Of a stretch of 64,000 nt of DNA, positions 19,126 to 27,467 are shown piece after piece. Origin of the DNA: an uncultured Rhizobiaceae bacterium (GTDB taxonomy: Bacteria > Pseudomonadota > Alphaproteobacteria > Rhizobiales > Rhizobiaceae); contig CAMYMG010000056.1 of assembly GCA_947259295.1 (NCBI GenBank), positions 38,196 to 102,195 on the forward strand, written 5' to 3'. Position 1 is the first letter of the stretch. Every line of letters starts with the position of its first letter. A model generated the notes under the pieces. The model had not been told where the DNA came from, did not search any database, and saw only the letters and a program-made list of their open reading frames with translations. The translations under genes and the position numbers were made by a program.

Positions 19126-19425
19126 ATGAAAACTCTTCTCGCAGCTTCAATAGCACTCATGCTTACCGGCGCATCGTTTGCGCAGACAAACAATTCGGGC
19201 TCCACCGGCGGCTCGGGTAACGACGGCAACCCCAACTATCTCACCGGTCCCAACATCCAGCGGTTTTACCAGGACGACACGATGACGACCATGAAATCGG
19301 CGGCTGAGATGAAAGCCGAGATGGATGCCATGACAGACGAAGAACGCGCAAGCCTCGCGACGGCTTGTGAATCGAATCAGGACCCGAAGTTCGAGGAACT
19401 GTGTCTCTCCATGCGTACCAACTGA
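19126..19425 (+). CDS. Small exported protein of unknown function (99 aa), possibly stress-induced
   Basis: 99 residues with a clear signal peptide (MKTLLAASIALMLTGASFAQ), then a Gly/Ser/Asn-rich segment (NNSGSTGGSGNDGNPN), a short block LTGPNIQRFYQDDTM and an acidic helix KSAAEMKAEMDAMTDEERAS ending with two cysteines (ACES and ELCLSM). GGAAGG seven bases before the ATG gives a strong start. A GGAAC-N16-GGTT promoter candidate lies upstream and a hairpin terminator candidate downstream, so it is probably a single-gene transcript. No family recognised. The promoter suggests control by the general stress response. Confidence 0.75.
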   Translation: MKTLLAASIALMLTGASFAQTNNSGSTGGSGNDGNPNYLTGPNIQRFYQDDTMTTMKSAAEMKAEMDAMTDEERASLATACESNQDPKFEELCLSMRTN

Positions 19426-19443
19426 TTACCACGAATGTTCAGG

Positions 19444-19474
19444 AAGCCGTCGGCGCAACGTCGGCGGCTTTTCT
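19444..19474 (+). terminator. Hairpin terminator candidate after the 99-aa exported protein gene
   Basis: AAGCCGTCGGCG (19444-19455), loop CAA, then CGTCGGCGGCTT (19459-19470). This gives a 12-pair stem with two G-U wobbles, followed by TTCT. It begins 19 bases after the stop codon. The T-tract is short, so it is a moderate candidate for an intrinsic terminator. Confidence 0.6.
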
Positions 19475-19680
19475 GCGCGGTTTACGGATGCCCGCCGATC
19501 ATCCGATCAGAAAGATGGATTGGCGTGCCCCAGCAGCTTTCCCAGATGGCGGTAGACCACGGAAAGCTCGCGGGGAACCTGCCGCTAAGTCACTGAAATC
19601 GATGCCACGCAACCGCTTGTTAACTGTGTTTCGGCTATAGTCTCTGCTCGGGACAAAGTGTCTGCCGGGGAGATTGCCGA

Positions 19681-20148
19681 TTGCCGCGCGTCGCGCAAGC
19701 GTTTGGGGTGCGAATTGTGGTCGGCTGTTCGGCGCGTGCGCTGAAAGCGGCGGCCATGTGCTGCGTCGCGTTAGGGCTGCAGGCCTGCGCCTCGGGCGGC
19801 TTCAGCCTGCAAAAGGCCGAGGTCGACAGCAGTCTCTATACAGGCAACGTCCCTGACAAATCGAAGCGTGCGGCCGACCTTGAACGGGTTTCCGACGAAG
19901 CGACGATCCGCAACGCCGTGACCTCAGCCGATATCGAAAGTCTTGCGGGTCGTTCCGTGCCATGGGTCAATTCGGACACCGGGACACGCGGCGTCATCGA
20001 CGGGTTGGTCGAGTTCAAGCGGGAAGGCCTGCTCTGCCGACGCTTCAGCACCTCGCGCGAAAGCTTCGATGGCGTCTCGCTCTTCAAGGGTGAAGCTTGC
20101 ATGATCAGCCAGGGGACCTGGCGCATTCAGGAATTCGAGCCCGTCTAG
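19681..20148 (+). CDS. Lipoprotein, RT0821/Lpp0805 surface-antigen-like
   Basis: 155 residues from a TTG at 19681; GGGGAG sits eight bases upstream. A hydrophobic stretch leads to a lipobox LQAC, with the lipidated Cys at residue 36, longer than the usual lead. The mature domain [21 protein letters not shown], then [23 protein letters not shown] and [11 protein letters not shown] resembles the RT0821/Lpp0805 family of surface proteins, with a conserved cysteine pair likely forming a disulfide. It is probably an outer-membrane or periplasmic lipoprotein of unknown role. The long N-terminus makes the exact start uncertain. Confidence 0.7.
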   Translation: MPRVAQAFGVRIVVGCSARALKAAAMCCVALGLQACASGGFSLQKAEVDSSLYTGNVPDKSKRAADLERVSDEATIRNAVTSADIESLAGRSVPWVNSDTGTRGVIDGLVEFKREGLLCRRFSTSRESFDGVSLFKGEACMISQGTWRIQEFEPV

Positions 20149-20248
20149 GGTCGTTCTGGCGCTAAAACCTTGCCCAGGCACTGGAATTTCGTCCTGGCGG
20201 GGCGCATATAACGGTCAGGTTTCATCCCTCATTCCGCAGGCACGAACA

Positions 20249-21154
20249 ATGCGCGATCCCTATGACGTGCTGGGCGTTGCAAAGAACGCCTCGGCAAAAG
20301 ACATCAAGGCGGCTTACCGCAAGCTCGCAAAGAAGCATCATCCTGACCAGAATCCCGATGATTCGAAGGCCAAGGACCGCTTTGCTGCAGCCAACCAGGC
20401 CTATGAGATTCTCGGCGACGAGAAGACCCGCGCTGCCTTCGACCGCGGCGAGATCGACGCCGAGGGCAAGCAGAAATTCCAGGGTTTCGAGTCCGCCGGC
20501 GGCGGAGACCCCTTTGCCGGCTTCCGCAGGCAGCAGGCCGGTCCCGGCGGCGGTCGCTTCGAGTTTCGCAGCGGCGGCTCCGATCCGTTCGGCGGCGCGG
20601 CGGGCGACATTTTCGGTGATATCTTCGGCCAGGCATTCTCCCAGCATCCGGGCGGTCGGCGCGCTCCGGCGGGGGCTGACATCAGTGTCACGCTCGACGT
20701 CACCATCGAAGAGGTTGCCACCGCCCCGAAAGTCACGGCGATGTTTCCCGATGGCCGCAAGATTTCGGTCAAGCTTCCGACCTATGTCGAGGATGGCCAG
20801 ACCATCCGCCTGAAGGGCCAGGGCGAGCAGGGTCTCGGACAACCCGGCGACGCGCTGGTCAAGATCCGGTTCCGCAGGCACCCGCGCTATCGCGTCGAGG
20901 GCCGCGACCTGCATGTCGACCTGCCGGTGCCGTTGAAGGACGCCGTCCTTGGCGCCAAGCTGGCGGTGGAAACGCCGACCGGCCGCCTTGCCGTCAACGT
21001 CCCCGCCTGGTCGAGTTCGGACAAGGTGCTGCGGCTAAAGGGCAAGGGCCTGCCCACCAAGACGGGCGGCCACGGCAATCTCTACGTCCATGTCCGGCTG
21101 ATGCTTCCCGAGCAGGTCGACCCGGAACTCGAGCACCTCATGCGCAAGGCCTGA
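20249..21154 (+). CDS. DnaJ-class co-chaperone, CbpA-like (no zinc finger)
   Basis: 301 residues. The J-domain is at 1-70 with the HPD motif ([11 protein letters not shown]), which stimulates DnaK ATPase. A Gly/Phe-rich linker follows (about 85-140: [27 protein letters not shown]). The C-terminal substrate-binding domains start at [14 protein letters not shown] and include RLKGQGEQG, a second [12 protein letters not shown] and LRLKGKGLP. The cysteine-rich zinc domain of true DnaJ is absent, so it is CbpA-type. It probably helps DnaK in the cytoplasm. fabI follows after 112 bases. Confidence 0.9.
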   Translation: MRDPYDVLGVAKNASAKDIKAAYRKLAKKHHPDQNPDDSKAKDRFAAANQAYEILGDEKTRAAFDRGEIDAEGKQKFQGFESAGGGDPFAGFRRQQAGPGGGRFEFRSGGSDPFGGAAGDIFGDIFGQAFSQHPGGRRAPAGADISVTLDVTIEEVATAPKVTAMFPDGRKISVKLPTYVEDGQTIRLKGQGEQGLGQPGDALVKIRFRRHPRYRVEGRDLHVDLPVPLKDAVLGAKLAVETPTGRLAVNVPAWSSSDKVLRLKGKGLPTKTGGHGNLYVHVRLMLPEQVDPELEHLMRKA

Positions 21155-21266
21155 TTCCCTGTCAGGCGGGCACGATAAAGCAGCCGCGCTGGCGTATCGC
21201 GCTTGAAGGCGTGGTGTGCCTGTGCGATAGGCACTTCACCGGATTTCTACAGTGAAGGAGAGGCGA

Positions 21267-22085
21267 ATGGCGGTTGGTCAGGGCCTGATGGCAGGTAAGC
21301 GCGGCCTTATTCTCGGCGTTGCCAACAACCGTTCGATCGCCTGGGGGATCGCCAAGTCGTGCGCCGACCAGGGCGCGGAACTGTCGCTCACCTACCAGGG
21401 CGACGCATTCCGCAAGCGGGTCGAGCCGCTCGCCGCCGAGCTCGGCGCGCACATCGCCGGCCATTGCGACGTGACCGATCCCGAAAGTCTGGACGCCGTC
21501 TTCGATTCGGTCGCCAAGCAGTGGGGCAAGATCGACTTCCTCGTCCACGCCATCGCCTTCTCCGACAAGGACGAACTGACCGGCCGCTACATAGAGACGA
21601 CGCGCGACAACTTCCTGCGCACCATGGACATCTCGGTCTACTCGTTCACCACTGTCGCCAAGCGCGCTGAACCGTTGATGACCGACGGCGGCTCGATGCT
21701 GACATTAACCTATTACGGCGCCGAGAAGGTCATGCCGCACTACAACGTCATGGGTGTCGCCAAGGCCGCACTCGAGGCCAGCGTTCGCTATCTGGCAGTC
21801 GATCTCGGCCAGAACAATATCCGCGTCAACGCCATCTCGGCAGGGCCGGTCAAGACGCTTGCCGCCTCGGGAATTGGCGATTTCCGCTACATTCTGAAGT
21901 GGAACGAGCTGAATTCGCCGCTGAAGAAGACGGTCACGCCGGAAGAAGTCGGCGATTCGGGCATGTACTTCCTCTCCGATCTGTCGCGCGGCGTTACGGG
22001 CGAGATCCATCACGTTGATGCCGGCTACCACGTCGTCGGCATGAAGGGGCTGAACGTGCCCGACATGTCCACCGTCCGCGACTGA
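21267..22085 (+). CDS. fabI: Enoyl-[acyl-carrier-protein] reductase (NADH)
   Basis: Last reduction of the type II fatty acid elongation cycle. 272 residues from the ATG at 21267, chosen because AAGGAG lies six bases upstream; an ATG at 21252 is spaced badly. FabI features: GKRGLILGVANNRSIAWGIA for NAD binding, HAIAFSDKDEL, and the Tyr-x6-Lys pair in YNVMGVAK, followed by GPVKTLAASGI. C-terminal DAGYHVVGM is typical. An alphaproteobacterial genome may have a second copy, so the paralogue number cannot be judged here. Confidence 0.95.
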   Translation: MAVGQGLMAGKRGLILGVANNRSIAWGIAKSCADQGAELSLTYQGDAFRKRVEPLAAELGAHIAGHCDVTDPESLDAVFDSVAKQWGKIDFLVHAIAFSDKDELTGRYIETTRDNFLRTMDISVYSFTTVAKRAEPLMTDGGSMLTLTYYGAEKVMPHYNVMGVAKAALEASVRYLAVDLGQNNIRVNAISAGPVKTLAASGIGDFRYILKWNELNSPLKKTVTPEEVGDSGMYFLSDLSRGVTGEIHHVDAGYHVVGMKGLNVPDMSTVRD

Positions 22086-22132
22086 CGTTTCGCCTGAAGC
22101 CATCGCGACAGACAGCGGAAGCACCCGCCGCC

Positions 22133-22720
22133 ATGTTTCCACTCGTCTATTTCGTCAGACATGGACAGACCGACTGGAACGCCGAATACCGGCTCCAGGG
22201 GCAGGCCGATACCGACCTCAACGGGGTTGGGCGGGCCCAGGCAGACCGCAACGGTCGCCGTCTCGCGCAACTGATTCCGGAACCGTCCGGCTTCGACTTC
22301 GTGGCGAGCCCGCTGCGGCGCACGCGCGAGACGATGGAGCGCATCCGCATTGCCATGGGGTTGCCCCAGAACGGCTATCGCACCGACCAGCGCCTCGTCG
22401 AGATTCATTTTGGCGACTGGCAGGGATCGACATTTGCCGAGCTAGAGCAACGTCAGCCCGGATGCACGGCAGCGCGGCACGACAACAAATGGAGTTTCGT
22501 GCCGCCGGGGGCGGGTGCGGAAAGCTATGCAATCCTGCTTGAGCGGATCCGGCCTTGGTTGCAGGCGCTCGACCAGCCTACCGTCTGCGTCACCCACGGC
22601 GGCATCATCCGCACGCTCTTTCGCATGATCGACGATATGCCGGAGAACGAAGCCGCGGCACTCGAGATCGTGCAGGACCGCGTCCTGAGGCTCGAAAAGT
22701 CCAGACTCGAATGGCTCTAG
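22133..22720 (+). CDS. Histidine phosphatase family protein
   Basis: 195 residues. The RHG motif (VYFVRHGQTDWN) gives the catalytic His10 and Arg9. LQGQADTDLNGVGRAQA, the second Arg in ASPLRRTRETM, a Glu in LVEIHFGDWQG and the second catalytic His in VCVTHGGIIRTLF complete the phosphoglycerate-mutase-like fold. Its size fits a broad phosphatase (CobC/PhoE-like) rather than dPGM (about 230-250). The substrate is not evident. It lies 47 bases after fabI and may be co-transcribed. Confidence 0.88.
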   Translation: MFPLVYFVRHGQTDWNAEYRLQGQADTDLNGVGRAQADRNGRRLAQLIPEPSGFDFVASPLRRTRETMERIRIAMGLPQNGYRTDQRLVEIHFGDWQGSTFAELEQRQPGCTAARHDNKWSFVPPGAGAESYAILLERIRPWLQALDQPTVCVTHGGIIRTLFRMIDDMPENEAAALEIVQDRVLRLEKSRLEWL

Positions 22721-22732
22721 CGGCGCTGCCTG

Positions 22733-22981
22733 CTATTCCGACAGTTCCATGTCGGTGATCAAGTTGACATCGCCTACTTTGTCGTAGGCGAGCAGGATGT
22801 CCATGCCTTCCTGAATGGCGTCGACGTCGAATTCGCCGGGCAGCTTGTAGAGCTTTCCGTTGTCCAGCGTGATCGTCAGGTTCTCCCGGTCGATCGCCTT
22901 GATGTGGCCCTCGGCCTCGGCGGCAAACGCGGCGGTCGCCATCATTGTCGTGGCTGCAAGGACGCCAATAAGCATACGCAT
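22733..22981 (-). CDS. DUF1344 exported protein
   Basis: 82 residues. A signal peptide (MRMLIGVLAATTMMATAAFA) precedes the block AEGHIKAIDRENLTITLDNGKLYKLPGEFD, the DUF1344 signature found in rhizobial and brucella small periplasmic proteins; it folds as a small OB-like beta barrel by analogy. Function unknown. GAGG six bases before the ATG supports the start. The gene is divergent from aroC. Confidence 0.85.
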   Translation of the reverse strand: MRMLIGVLAATTMMATAAFAAEAEGHIKAIDRENLTITLDNGKLYKLPGEFDVDAIQEGMDILLAYDKVGDVNLITDMELSE

Positions 22982-23164
22982 CGTGGACCTCTTCTCCCAG
23001 CGCGCCGCTACCGAAGCAGCGGGGATAGTTCGCGGATCGAAGAGTGCAGAAACAACCCGAATGTGTCAAAACTAAATCGCAACCGCGGATGGTTTGACCC
23101 CTGCAAAAAACGCCAATAGAAGGCACGCATGAGCCGGCTCCATTGCCGGAAGGGGCTGGTTTCG

Positions 23165-24265
23165 ATGTCGCACAACACGTTCGGCCATCTTTTTCGCGTC
23201 ACGACCTGGGGCGAGAGCCACGGCGCGGCACTTGGCTGCGTGGTCGACGGCTGCCCGCCCGGCATCCGCTTCACGCAGGCCGAAATCCAGGCCGAACTCG
23301 ACAAGCGCCGGCCAGGTCAGTCGCGTTTCGTTACGCAGCGCCGCGAACCTGATGAGGTGAAGGTCCTGTCCGGCTTCCTCATGGATGAGGACGGCGAGAC
23401 CATGGTCACCACTGGCACGCCGGTCTCGATGATGATCGAGAATGTTGACCAGCGCTCCAAGGACTACGGCGAGATCGCCAGGCAGTATCGTCCCGGCCAC
23501 GCCGACTACACCTACGAGATGAAATACGGTCTGCGTGACCACCGCGGCGGCGGCCGTTCCTCGGCGCGCGAGACCGCAGCGCGAGTCGCCGCCGGCGCGC
23601 TAGCCCGCAAGGTGGTGCCTGGCATGGTCGTGCGCGGCGCGCTGGTGTCGATGGGTACGAAATCCATCGACCGCACCAACTGGAACTGGAATTTCGTCGG
23701 CGATGCCGAGAACCCATTCTTCACGCCGGACCCGGCCTCCGTACCCGTTTTCGCAGACTATCTCGACGGTATCCGCAAGGCCGGATCCTCCGTGGGCGCC
23801 GTCATCGAGATCGTCGCCGAGGGTGTCCCTGCGGGGCTCGGCGCACCCATCTACGCCAAGCTCGACCAGGACATCGCTTCCGGCCTGATGTCGATCAATG
23901 CCGTCAAGGGTGTCGAGATCGGCAACGGCTTTGAGGCGGCCCATATCACCGGCGAGGAAAACGCAGACGAGATGCGCATCGGCAATGACGGCAAGCCGGT
24001 CTTCCTGTCCAACCATGCCGGCGGCATTCTGGGCGGCATCTCCACCGGCCAAGACATCGTCGCGCGCTTCGCCGTCAAGCCTACCTCCTCGATCCTGACG
24101 CCGCGGAAGTCGATCGACCGCGATGGCAAGGACGTCGATGTGCAGACCAAGGGCCGGCACGACCCCTGTGTCGGCATCCGTGCCGTGCCGATCGGCGAGG
24201 CCATGGTTGCCTGCGCCGTCGCCGACCATTATCTGCGTCACCGCGGCCAGACCGGCCGCGGCTGA
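23165..24265 (+). CDS. aroC: Chorismate synthase
   Basis: Seventh step of the shikimate pathway: converts EPSP to chorismate using reduced FMN. 366 residues from the ATG at 23165 ([20 protein letters not shown]), with an upstream GGAAGGGG. All three signatures are visible: [19 protein letters not shown], the block [29 protein letters not shown] and [10 protein letters not shown]. Length is typical. ribB starts 34 bases later, a probable operon. Confidence 0.97.
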   Translation: MSHNTFGHLFRVTTWGESHGAALGCVVDGCPPGIRFTQAEIQAELDKRRPGQSRFVTQRREPDEVKVLSGFLMDEDGETMVTTGTPVSMMIENVDQRSKDYGEIARQYRPGHADYTYEMKYGLRDHRGGGRSSARETAARVAAGALARKVVPGMVVRGALVSMGTKSIDRTNWNWNFVGDAENPFFTPDPASVPVFADYLDGIRKAGSSVGAVIEIVAEGVPAGLGAPIYAKLDQDIASGLMSINAVKGVEIGNGFEAAHITGEENADEMRIGNDGKPVFLSNHAGGILGGISTGQDIVARFAVKPTSSILTPRKSIDRDGKDVDVQTKGRHDPCVGIRAVPIGEAMVACAVADHYLRHRGQTGRG

Positions 24266-24299
24266 GCCGCACGCCACACAGACTGAACGGACCAAGCAC

Positions 24300-25400
24300 A
24301 TGTCCTACGACCAGAAGAATGTCGTCGAAGCGATCCGCGCCTTCGAGCGCGGCGAAATGGTTGTCGTGATGGACGATGACGGTCGCGAGAACGAGGGCGA
24401 TCTGATCGTCGCCGCGGTGCATTGCACGCCGGAGAAGATGGCCTTCATCGTGCGCCATACCTCCGGCATCGTCTGCACGCCCATGACGCGCGCCGATGCC
24501 AAGCGGCTCAACCTTGCGCCGATGGTGGCTGATAATGATTCGGCGCACACCACCGCCTTCACCGTCAGCGTCGACTTCAAGCACGGCACCACCACCGGCA
24601 TCTCGGCCGACGACCGCACGCTGACTGTCCGCAATCTCGCCAACGGCAATGTCGGCGCCGCCGATTTCCTGCGCCCCGGCCACATCTTCCCGCTGATCGC
24701 CCGCGAGGGCGGCGTGCTGATGCGTTCCGGCCATACCGAGGCGGCCGTCGACCTGTGCAAGCTCGCCGGCCTGCCGCAGGTCGGCGTCATCTCCGAACTG
24801 GTCAACGACGACGGCACGGTGATGCGCGGCCCGCAGGTCGCCTCCTTCGCCGAGACGCACGGCCTGAAGCAGGTGTCGGTCGCCGATCTCATCGCCTATC
24901 GCCAGCGCAAGGAAACGCTCGTCCAGCGCGTCGCCTGCTCCGACATCGACACGCCGGGCGGCAAGGCCCAGGCCTTCACCTACATGCTGCCCTGGGACAC
25001 AATGCACCATCTTGCCGTCGTCTTCGGCGACATCCGCGACGGCGAGGATGTGCCGGTGCGCTTGCACACCGAGGACGTGGTCACCGACGTGTTCGGCCAG
25101 GGCACCTCGCTGCACGACGTCATGACCTCGATGGGTGATCGCAAGCGCGGCGTCATCGTCTATCTGCGCGAAGGCTCGGTCGGCGTTGCGCATCAGGTTC
25201 GCGCGCGTCCGGCAACCGAGGACCGGGAAGATCACGAGGAGGCGCGTCGACGCGAAAGCGAATGGCGTGAGATCGGCCTCGGCGCCCAGATACTCAAGGA
25301 TCTCGGCATCACTTCGATCAGGCTGCTGGCGTCACGTGAGCGCCATTATGTCGGGCTGGAAGGCTTCGGCATCCGGATCTCCGGCACCGAGATCATCTGA
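24300..25400 (+). CDS. ribB: 3,4-dihydroxy-2-butanone 4-phosphate synthase with degenerate GTP cyclohydrolase II-like domain (RibBX type)
   Basis: Makes DHBP from ribulose 5-phosphate for riboflavin. 366 residues from the ATG at 24300. The N-terminal RibB domain (1-205) has the acidic loop MDDDGRENEGDLI (24-36), HTSGIVCTPMT, TGISADDRT, and HTEAAVDLCKLAGL with the catalytic His. The second domain (about 210-366) resembles GTP cyclohydrolase II, but where that enzyme has the C-x-GD-x-GS-x-x-C-x-C zinc site this one has LHTEDVVTDVFGQGTSLHDV, with no cysteines. It should therefore lack cyclohydrolase activity, as described for the proteobacterial RibBX variant. A true ribA would be needed elsewhere. 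Confidence 0.92.
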   Translation: MSYDQKNVVEAIRAFERGEMVVVMDDDGRENEGDLIVAAVHCTPEKMAFIVRHTSGIVCTPMTRADAKRLNLAPMVADNDSAHTTAFTVSVDFKHGTTTGISADDRTLTVRNLANGNVGAADFLRPGHIFPLIAREGGVLMRSGHTEAAVDLCKLAGLPQVGVISELVNDDGTVMRGPQVASFAETHGLKQVSVADLIAYRQRKETLVQRVACSDIDTPGGKAQAFTYMLPWDTMHHLAVVFGDIRDGEDVPVRLHTEDVVTDVFGQGTSLHDVMTSMGDRKRGVIVYLREGSVGVAHQVRARPATEDREDHEEARRRESEWREIGLGAQILKDLGITSIRLLASRERHYVGLEGFGIRISGTEII

Positions 25401-25407
25401 TATCCTC

Positions 25408-25430
25408 TGTCCCGGCCGGCCGCCGGGACA
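25408..25430. terminator. Hairpin between convergent ribB and MFS genes
   Basis: TGTCCCGGC (25408-25416), five-base loop, GCCGGGACA (25422-25430): a perfect 9-pair stem in the 46-base gap between two convergent genes. No T-tract follows on either strand, so intrinsic termination is doubtful. It may instead aid transcript stability or bidirectional ending. Confidence 0.4.
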
Positions 25431-25446
25431 GGTCGACTTTCATGCG

Positions 25447-26667
25447 CTACTCGGCAGGCGACACCGCCGCCGCCGGCAAGCGTCGCGCCCTTGTTGCGCC
25501 AAGCGACCGCTGACCGGCCAGCACGATGCTGAGCGAAATCGCCCCGGCCGTGACCGATACCCAGAAGCCGTTCTGCGCGCCGTAGGTGTCGACCACCCAT
25601 CCGGCAACGAACGCGCCGAGCGCCATGCCGATGCCGATACCTGTCATCACCCAGGTAACGCCTTCCGTCAGCATGGTCTCCGGCACGCGCCGCTCGATCA
25701 GCCCGAAGGCGGTGATGAAGGTCGGTGAAATTGCGACGCCGCTGACAAAGACCGCCAGGGCAAGCAGCGGCACGGTGTCGGCAAACAGCAGTGGTACGGC
25801 CAGCAGCGCTGTCAGGCCGACGGCGATTGCGAACTGGCGCTGCAGAGGCATCGTCGGGCGGAGCGCGCCGATGATCAGGCCGACCACAAACGAGCCGAGC
25901 GCATAGACGCCAATGACGAGGCTGGCTGCGCCCGGCTGGCCGAGTTCCTTGGTGATCGCAACCGAGCTCACCTCCGCAGTCGCAAAGATCGCGCCGATGA
26001 AGACGAGCGCCAGCGTGACGATCTGCACTGGCCGCTGTCGGATGGCCGAACCGCCGGCACCGTGCTCTACCGGCCTGACCCGTGGCTCGGTCGATCGCTG
26101 CAGGATGAAGGCCACCGTGCCGAAAGCGAGAAAGGACGTGCTGGCCAGCATGCCGGCTTCCGGGAAGAACGCGACCGAGAGGCCGACTGCGAGGGATGCA
26201 CCGGCGATGTAGAGGAGCTCGTCTGCCGCCGATTCGAACGCGAAGGCGGTAGTCAGTTCAGGTCGGTCGCGGAAAATCTCGGTCCAGCGGGCCCGCACCA
26301 TTGCCGACATGCTCGGCATCGTGGCGGCCACAAAAGCCGACAGGAATAGGGTCCACACAGGCCAGTCCCGGTTGGTGGCCAGCATCAGCATGCAGAAAGC
26401 GAAGGTCGACACGGTGGCTGTCGGCCATGCCACGCGGCTCTGGCCGAAACGGTCGATCAGTCGCGAGATCTGCGGAGCGGCAAGCGCGTTGGTAAAAGCG
26501 AACGTCGCCGAAACGGCGCCGGCGAGCCAGTACTCGCCATGCGTCTGCGACAACATGGCCACGATGCCGATCGGTGCCATCGCCATCGGCATGCGGGCAA
26601 CGAACCCCGCCGCCGCAAAACCCTTGGCGCCGGGCGCCCTGAAAATCTGCCTGTACGGATTTGCCAT
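25447..26667 (-). CDS. MFS transporter, probable efflux
   Basis: 406 residues from the ATG at 26667, chosen because GAGGAG lies seven bases upstream. Twelve hydrophobic segments alternate with short loops; between helices 2 and 3 the loop ISRLIDRFGQSRV fits the MFS G-x3-D-x2-G-x-R/K-type motif A. The central loop (RSTEPRVRPVEHGAGGS) divides two six-helix halves. It is divergent from a TetR regulator with three operator copies between, the usual layout of a drug- or metabolite-induced exporter. Substrate unknown. Confidence 0.85.
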   Translation of the reverse strand: MANPYRQIFRAPGAKGFAAAGFVARMPMAMAPIGIVAMLSQTHGEYWLAGAVSATFAFTNALAAPQISRLIDRFGQSRVAWPTATVSTFAFCMLMLATNRDWPVWTLFLSAFVAATMPSMSAMVRARWTEIFRDRPELTTAFAFESAADELLYIAGASLAVGLSVAFFPEAGMLASTSFLAFGTVAFILQRSTEPRVRPVEHGAGGSAIRQRPVQIVTLALVFIGAIFATAEVSSVAITKELGQPGAASLVIGVYALGSFVVGLIIGALRPTMPLQRQFAIAVGLTALLAVPLLFADTVPLLALAVFVSGVAISPTFITAFGLIERRVPETMLTEGVTWVMTGIGIGMALGAFVAGWVVDTYGAQNGFWVSVTAGAISLSIVLAGQRSLGATRARRLPAAAVSPAE

Positions 26668-26709
26668 TGCCGGACTCCTCGACATGTCGCGCTTGGGTGC
26701 CTATATTCT

Positions 26710-26724
26710 CATACGCAGCGTATG
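26710..26724. promoter_or_regulatory. TetR operator copy 1
   Basis: CATACGCAGCGTATG: arms CATACGC / GCGTATG around one base. The palindrome is closest to the MFS start (43 bases from its ATG) and probably overlaps that promoter. Its centre is 36 bases from copy 2. Confidence 0.75.
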
Positions 26725-26745
26725 ATCGTTGCTGAGAGTTAAATT

Positions 26746-26760
26746 CATACGCCGCGTATG
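26746..26760. promoter_or_regulatory. TetR operator copy 2
   Basis: CATACGCCGCGTATG, identical to copy 1 except for the central base. The arms are perfect. It lies midway between the two divergent genes, with its centre 22 bases from copy 3, about two helical turns. Confidence 0.75.
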
Positions 26761-26767
26761 TCAATGA

Positions 26768-26781
26768 CATACGACGCGTAT
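26768..26781. promoter_or_regulatory. TetR operator copy 3 (imperfect)
   Basis: CATACGACGCGTAT, one arm base short of copies 1 and 2 and with A instead of C before the centre. It ends 17 bases before the TTG start of the regulator and adjoins its ribosome binding site, so binding here would favour autorepression. Confidence 0.65.
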
Positions 26782-26798
26782 TTTTTGGAGGCAGGCGA

Positions 26799-27401
26799 TT
26801 GGCGCACAGGCCGCGCGCGGAAATGATAGCCGAGACCAGGGGCAAGCTTCTGGCCGCCGGGCGCAAGGCCTTCGGAACGATCGGCTATGCCGACGCCTCG
26901 ATGGACGACTTCACCGCCGAGGCCGGGCTGACGCGCGGCGCGCTTTACCATCATTTCGGAGGCAAGAAGGGACTGTTCGAGGCCGTGCTGATGCAGATCG
27001 ACGGCGAGATGTCCGACCGCATGGAATCAGCATGCGAGGCCGCTCCGTCGCGCTGGCAGGGGCTGGTGGATGAATGCACCGCGTACATCCAGATGGCGCT
27101 CGATCCGGAAATTCAGCGCATCGTCTTCCAGGACGGTCCTGCCGTTCTCGGCGACCCTTCGTCATGGCCCAACGCCAATAGCTGCGTGGCCATGATGACT
27201 GCGAGCGTCGCCCGATTGCAGGAGCAGGATCTGATAGAAGACGTCGATGCGGAAGCCGCGGCGCGTATCATCAACGGTGCGCTCGGCTACGCCTCGCAGT
27301 GGATCGCCAACGCCGAAGACCCGCAAGCCGTCTCGGAGAAGGCCGTCCGGGCTTTCAACGTCTTCCTCGAAGGCCTGTTGAAGAGTCCGATTGACGCCTG
27401 A
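26799..27401 (+). CDS. TetR-family transcriptional regulator
   Basis: 200 residues from a TTG at 26799; GGAGG lies seven bases upstream. The N-terminal HTH is clear: RGKLLAAGRKAFGTIGYADASMDDFTAEAGLTRGALYHHFGGKKGLFEAVL (about residues 9-58). The C-terminal ligand domain has a conserved VFQDGPAVLGDPSSW segment also seen in related repressors, and ends in a helix FNVFLEGLL. It very likely represses the divergent MFS gene and itself through the three palindromes. Ligand unknown. Confidence 0.92.
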   Translation: MAHRPRAEMIAETRGKLLAAGRKAFGTIGYADASMDDFTAEAGLTRGALYHHFGGKKGLFEAVLMQIDGEMSDRMESACEAAPSRWQGLVDECTAYIQMALDPEIQRIVFQDGPAVLGDPSSWPNANSCVAMMTASVARLQEQDLIEDVDAEAAARIINGALGYASQWIANAEDPQAVSEKAVRAFNVFLEGLLKSPIDA

Positions 27402-27467
27402 CGCAGCGTAACAATTGGCGTCGCCGCGGTTATACTCCCCGCCAAGGCAGGCGAGGGGCGATTCGGC

